Shown here: positions 23,277 through 24,649 of the stretch, piece after piece
Position numbering within the stretch: the first letter of the stretch is position 1
Layout of the letters: each line of letters opens with the position of its first letter
From: Pseudomonadota bacterium
GTDB taxonomy: Bacteria; Myxococcota_A; Polyangia; Polyangiales; Polyangiaceae
Reading direction: 5' to 3'
Length of the DNA: 24,649 bases
Assembly (NCBI GenBank): GCA_023418705.1
Contig: JAEZYZ010000413.1
Span: 1-24,649 of the forward strand
Made by a program: the position numbers and the translations under genes
Notes under the pieces: generated by a model
Database searches by the model: none
What the model was told of the DNA's origin: nothing
Seen by the model: only the letters and a program-made list of their open reading frames with translations

Positions 23277-24649
23277 GGGCGCTCCATCGGTTCGTGGTCG
23301 TTTGGCTCGGCTTGGCCACCGCCCTGGTCGCGGCGCCGGCGTTGGCGCTGATCGTCTGGGAAGGAAAAATCGTCCAGGAGTGGCCGGACCAGGCCGCCCA
23401 CCGCGGCCCCCTGCCAGGCGGCACCGTCGCAGCCTCCGGGCCGATGGGCTTTTATCCGAACCCTCAGGGCGAGGTCTGGGGGCTCACGATCGTCGTCGAC
23501 TTCAGCGACCAGCCGCCCGCGTTCACCCGCGACCAGATCGACGCCTGGCTGAATCAGCCCGGATACAGCGAAGGAAACCTCAACGGCTCGGTGCGGGACT
23601 ACTTCCACGACAACTCGAATGGCGCTGTAAGCTTTCAGAACGAGGTGGTGGGCATCTACCGCGCCGCGCAGCCCAAATCCTACTATGAGGGCGGGAACGG
23701 CTACGAGCGCGCAGCGGAGCTGGTGGACGAGCTGCTCGATCGCGTCGATGACGAGGTCGACTTCTCGCGCTTCGACAACGATGGCGACGGCCGCACGGAG
23801 GCGATCAGCATCGTCTATGCGGGGCCCGCAGAGACCTGGGGCCAAGGGTTGTGGCCGCACGCCGGCGGCCTGCGAGACACCCGAGACGGGGTCCGCCTCA
23901 CCCGTTACCAGATGACCAACATGGGCGAGCGGCTCGGTCTGTACACCTTCGCCCACGAGATCGGGCACATGTTGTTCGGCTGGCCCGATCTGTACGGCTT
24001 CGGCAATTACTGCATCATGGGCAACAGCAGCAGCTCCACCAACCCCGTCGGCATCAACGACTTTTATCGAGCCGACCAGGGCTGGATCGATGTCGTCGAC
24101 GTCGATGCCTCGACCAACGCCCTGTTCGAGGCCAAGGTGAACGGCGCGGGGTACCGCTACGTGAACCCGGATCGCCCCGAAGAGGCGTTCTTCTGGTCGA
24201 ACATTCAGAACACCAACCGCTGGAGCACGCTGCGCGGCAGCGGTCTCGTGGTGCTGCACTTCGACCACGAGATCCGCAACAACAACCCGCCCAACCCGCT
24301 GAGCCTCGCCGTCGTGCAAGCCGACGGCCGCAAGGATCTCGATCAGACCATGTGGCCCAATCCCGGCAGCGAGCAGGGAGACTTTTTTCGCGCCGACGGC
24401 AACTCGGAGCTGTCCGGCATGACCACGCCGGACTCGAGCTGGAACGACGGCACCGACTCTGGTTTGCGCATCTACGCCATCGGAGAGAGCGGCTCCACCA
24501 TGACCTTCGCGGTCGGTCACGGCGAGCCCGTCGACGGGACGGGCGGCGCGGCGGGCTCGGGCGGCGCGGCGGGCGACCCTGGGACCGGCACCGGCGGCTC
24601 GGGTGGCAGCGCCACCGGCGGCAGCGCCGGGACTGGCGGCGCTTTGACC
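23273..24649 (+). CDS. M6-family secreted metalloprotease (3' partial)
   Basis: At least 459 residues are encoded, still open at the window end. The signal peptide MRALHRFVVVWLGLATALVAAPALA precedes the peptidase. M6 features are GSVRDYFHDNSNGAVSF, the Asp-rich FDNDGDGRTEAISIVYAG, and the zinc site HEIGHMLFGWPDLYG (H-E-x-x-H, with the downstream Asp one position later than in immune inhibitor A, a known variant). After the peptidase and a beta-rich region, the last ~35 residues are a Gly/Ala/Ser/Thr linker (TGGAAGSGGAAG...), typical of myxobacterial surface proteins, where such linkers lead to a C-terminal anchoring or sorting domain. That end is not visible. There is no lipobox, unlike the M6-like protein at 4908-6155, with which it shares only the catalytic pattern. 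Confidence 0.93.
   Translation, partial: MRALHRFVVVWLGLATALVAAPALALIVWEGKIVQEWPDQAAHRGPLPGGTVAASGPMGFYPNPQGEVWGLTIVVDFSDQPPAFTRDQIDAWLNQPGYSEGNLNGSVRDYFHDNSNGAVSFQNEVVGIYRAAQPKSYYEGGNGYERAAELVDELLDRVDDEVDFSRFDNDGDGRTEAISIVYAGPAETWGQGLWPHAGGLRDTRDGVRLTRYQMTNMGERLGLYTFAHEIGHMLFGWPDLYGFGNYCIMGNSSSSTNPVGINDFYRADQGWIDVVDVDASTNALFEAKVNGAGYRYVNPDRPEEAFFWSNIQNTNRWSTLRGSGLVVLHFDHEIRNNNPPNPLSLAVVQADGRKDLDQTMWPNPGSEQGDFFRADGNSELSGMTTPDSSWNDGTDSGLRIYAIGESGSTMTFAVGHGEPVDGTGGAAGSGGAAGDPGTGTGGSGGSATGGSAGTGGALT

Noticed and set aside
23261..24520. Minus-strand open frame of 419 codons opposite the terminal M6 protease
   Set aside because: Shadow frame; the plus strand has a signal peptide and an intact zinc-binding motif.

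Overview
The window is GC-rich and densely coded. It reads like a chromosome segment of a predatory or polymer-degrading Myxococcota bacterium, most likely Polyangia (Sorangium/Polyangium-type). The reasons are an FHA-domain sigma54 activator, a one-TM Hanks-type kinase followed by a TPR protein and a Cys-rich lipoprotein, many secreted lipoproteins with Gly/Ala 'GGxGG' linkers, and several secreted hydrolases. This placement is inferred from gene style only; no rRNA or tRNA is present.

Layout. 1-3433 (+): two overlapping paralogous secreted Cys-rich proteins built from PPC-like beta repeats; the first is cut by the window edge. 3434-6155 (-): an FHA/AAA+ sigma54 enhancer-binding protein downstream of an M6-like metalloprotease lipoprotein. 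6537-7640 (+): a divergent zincin lipoprotein. 7641-8266: largely non-coding. 8267-12066 (+): kinase, TPR protein and Cys-rich lipoprotein, probably one operon. 12067-12529: long leader with attenuator-like elements. 12530-15303 (+): a divergent HflX GTPase coupled to a short ABC-F ATPase. 15309-15977 (-): GST-like protein. 16182-17195 (+): Rpn-family nuclease with a strong internal start. 17437-18885 (+): papain-fold peptidase lipoprotein. 18904-19047 (-): Crp/Fnr gene remnant. 19224-20657 (+): GH5 glycosidase lipoprotein. 20728-21587 (-): ArsR regulator and SRPBCC protein. 21726-21995 (+): 3' remnant of a DUF2254 gene. 22089-23230 (-): SUKH-like protein and STM3941-like membrane protein. 23273-end (+): M6 metalloprotease running off the window.

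The most notable pattern is regulatory. Three secreted peptidase genes (starts at 6155, 6537 and 17437) each have a sigma54-type -24/-12 element with exact GG-N10-G(C/T) spacing, correctly oriented and 32-65 nt before the start codon. An FHA-type sigma54 activator lies directly downstream of one of them. This suggests a local sigma54 regulon of secreted proteases, possibly self-amplifying. Two other points deserve attention. One is the hflX-ABC-F pair, two ribosome-rescue/antibiotic-resistance families joined by a TGATG overlap, behind a leader with a mini-ORF and a terminator-like hairpin. The other is the Rpn gene, whose internal GAGGAG-ATG would give an 86-residue C-terminal protein like the intragenic antitoxins described for Rpn systems.
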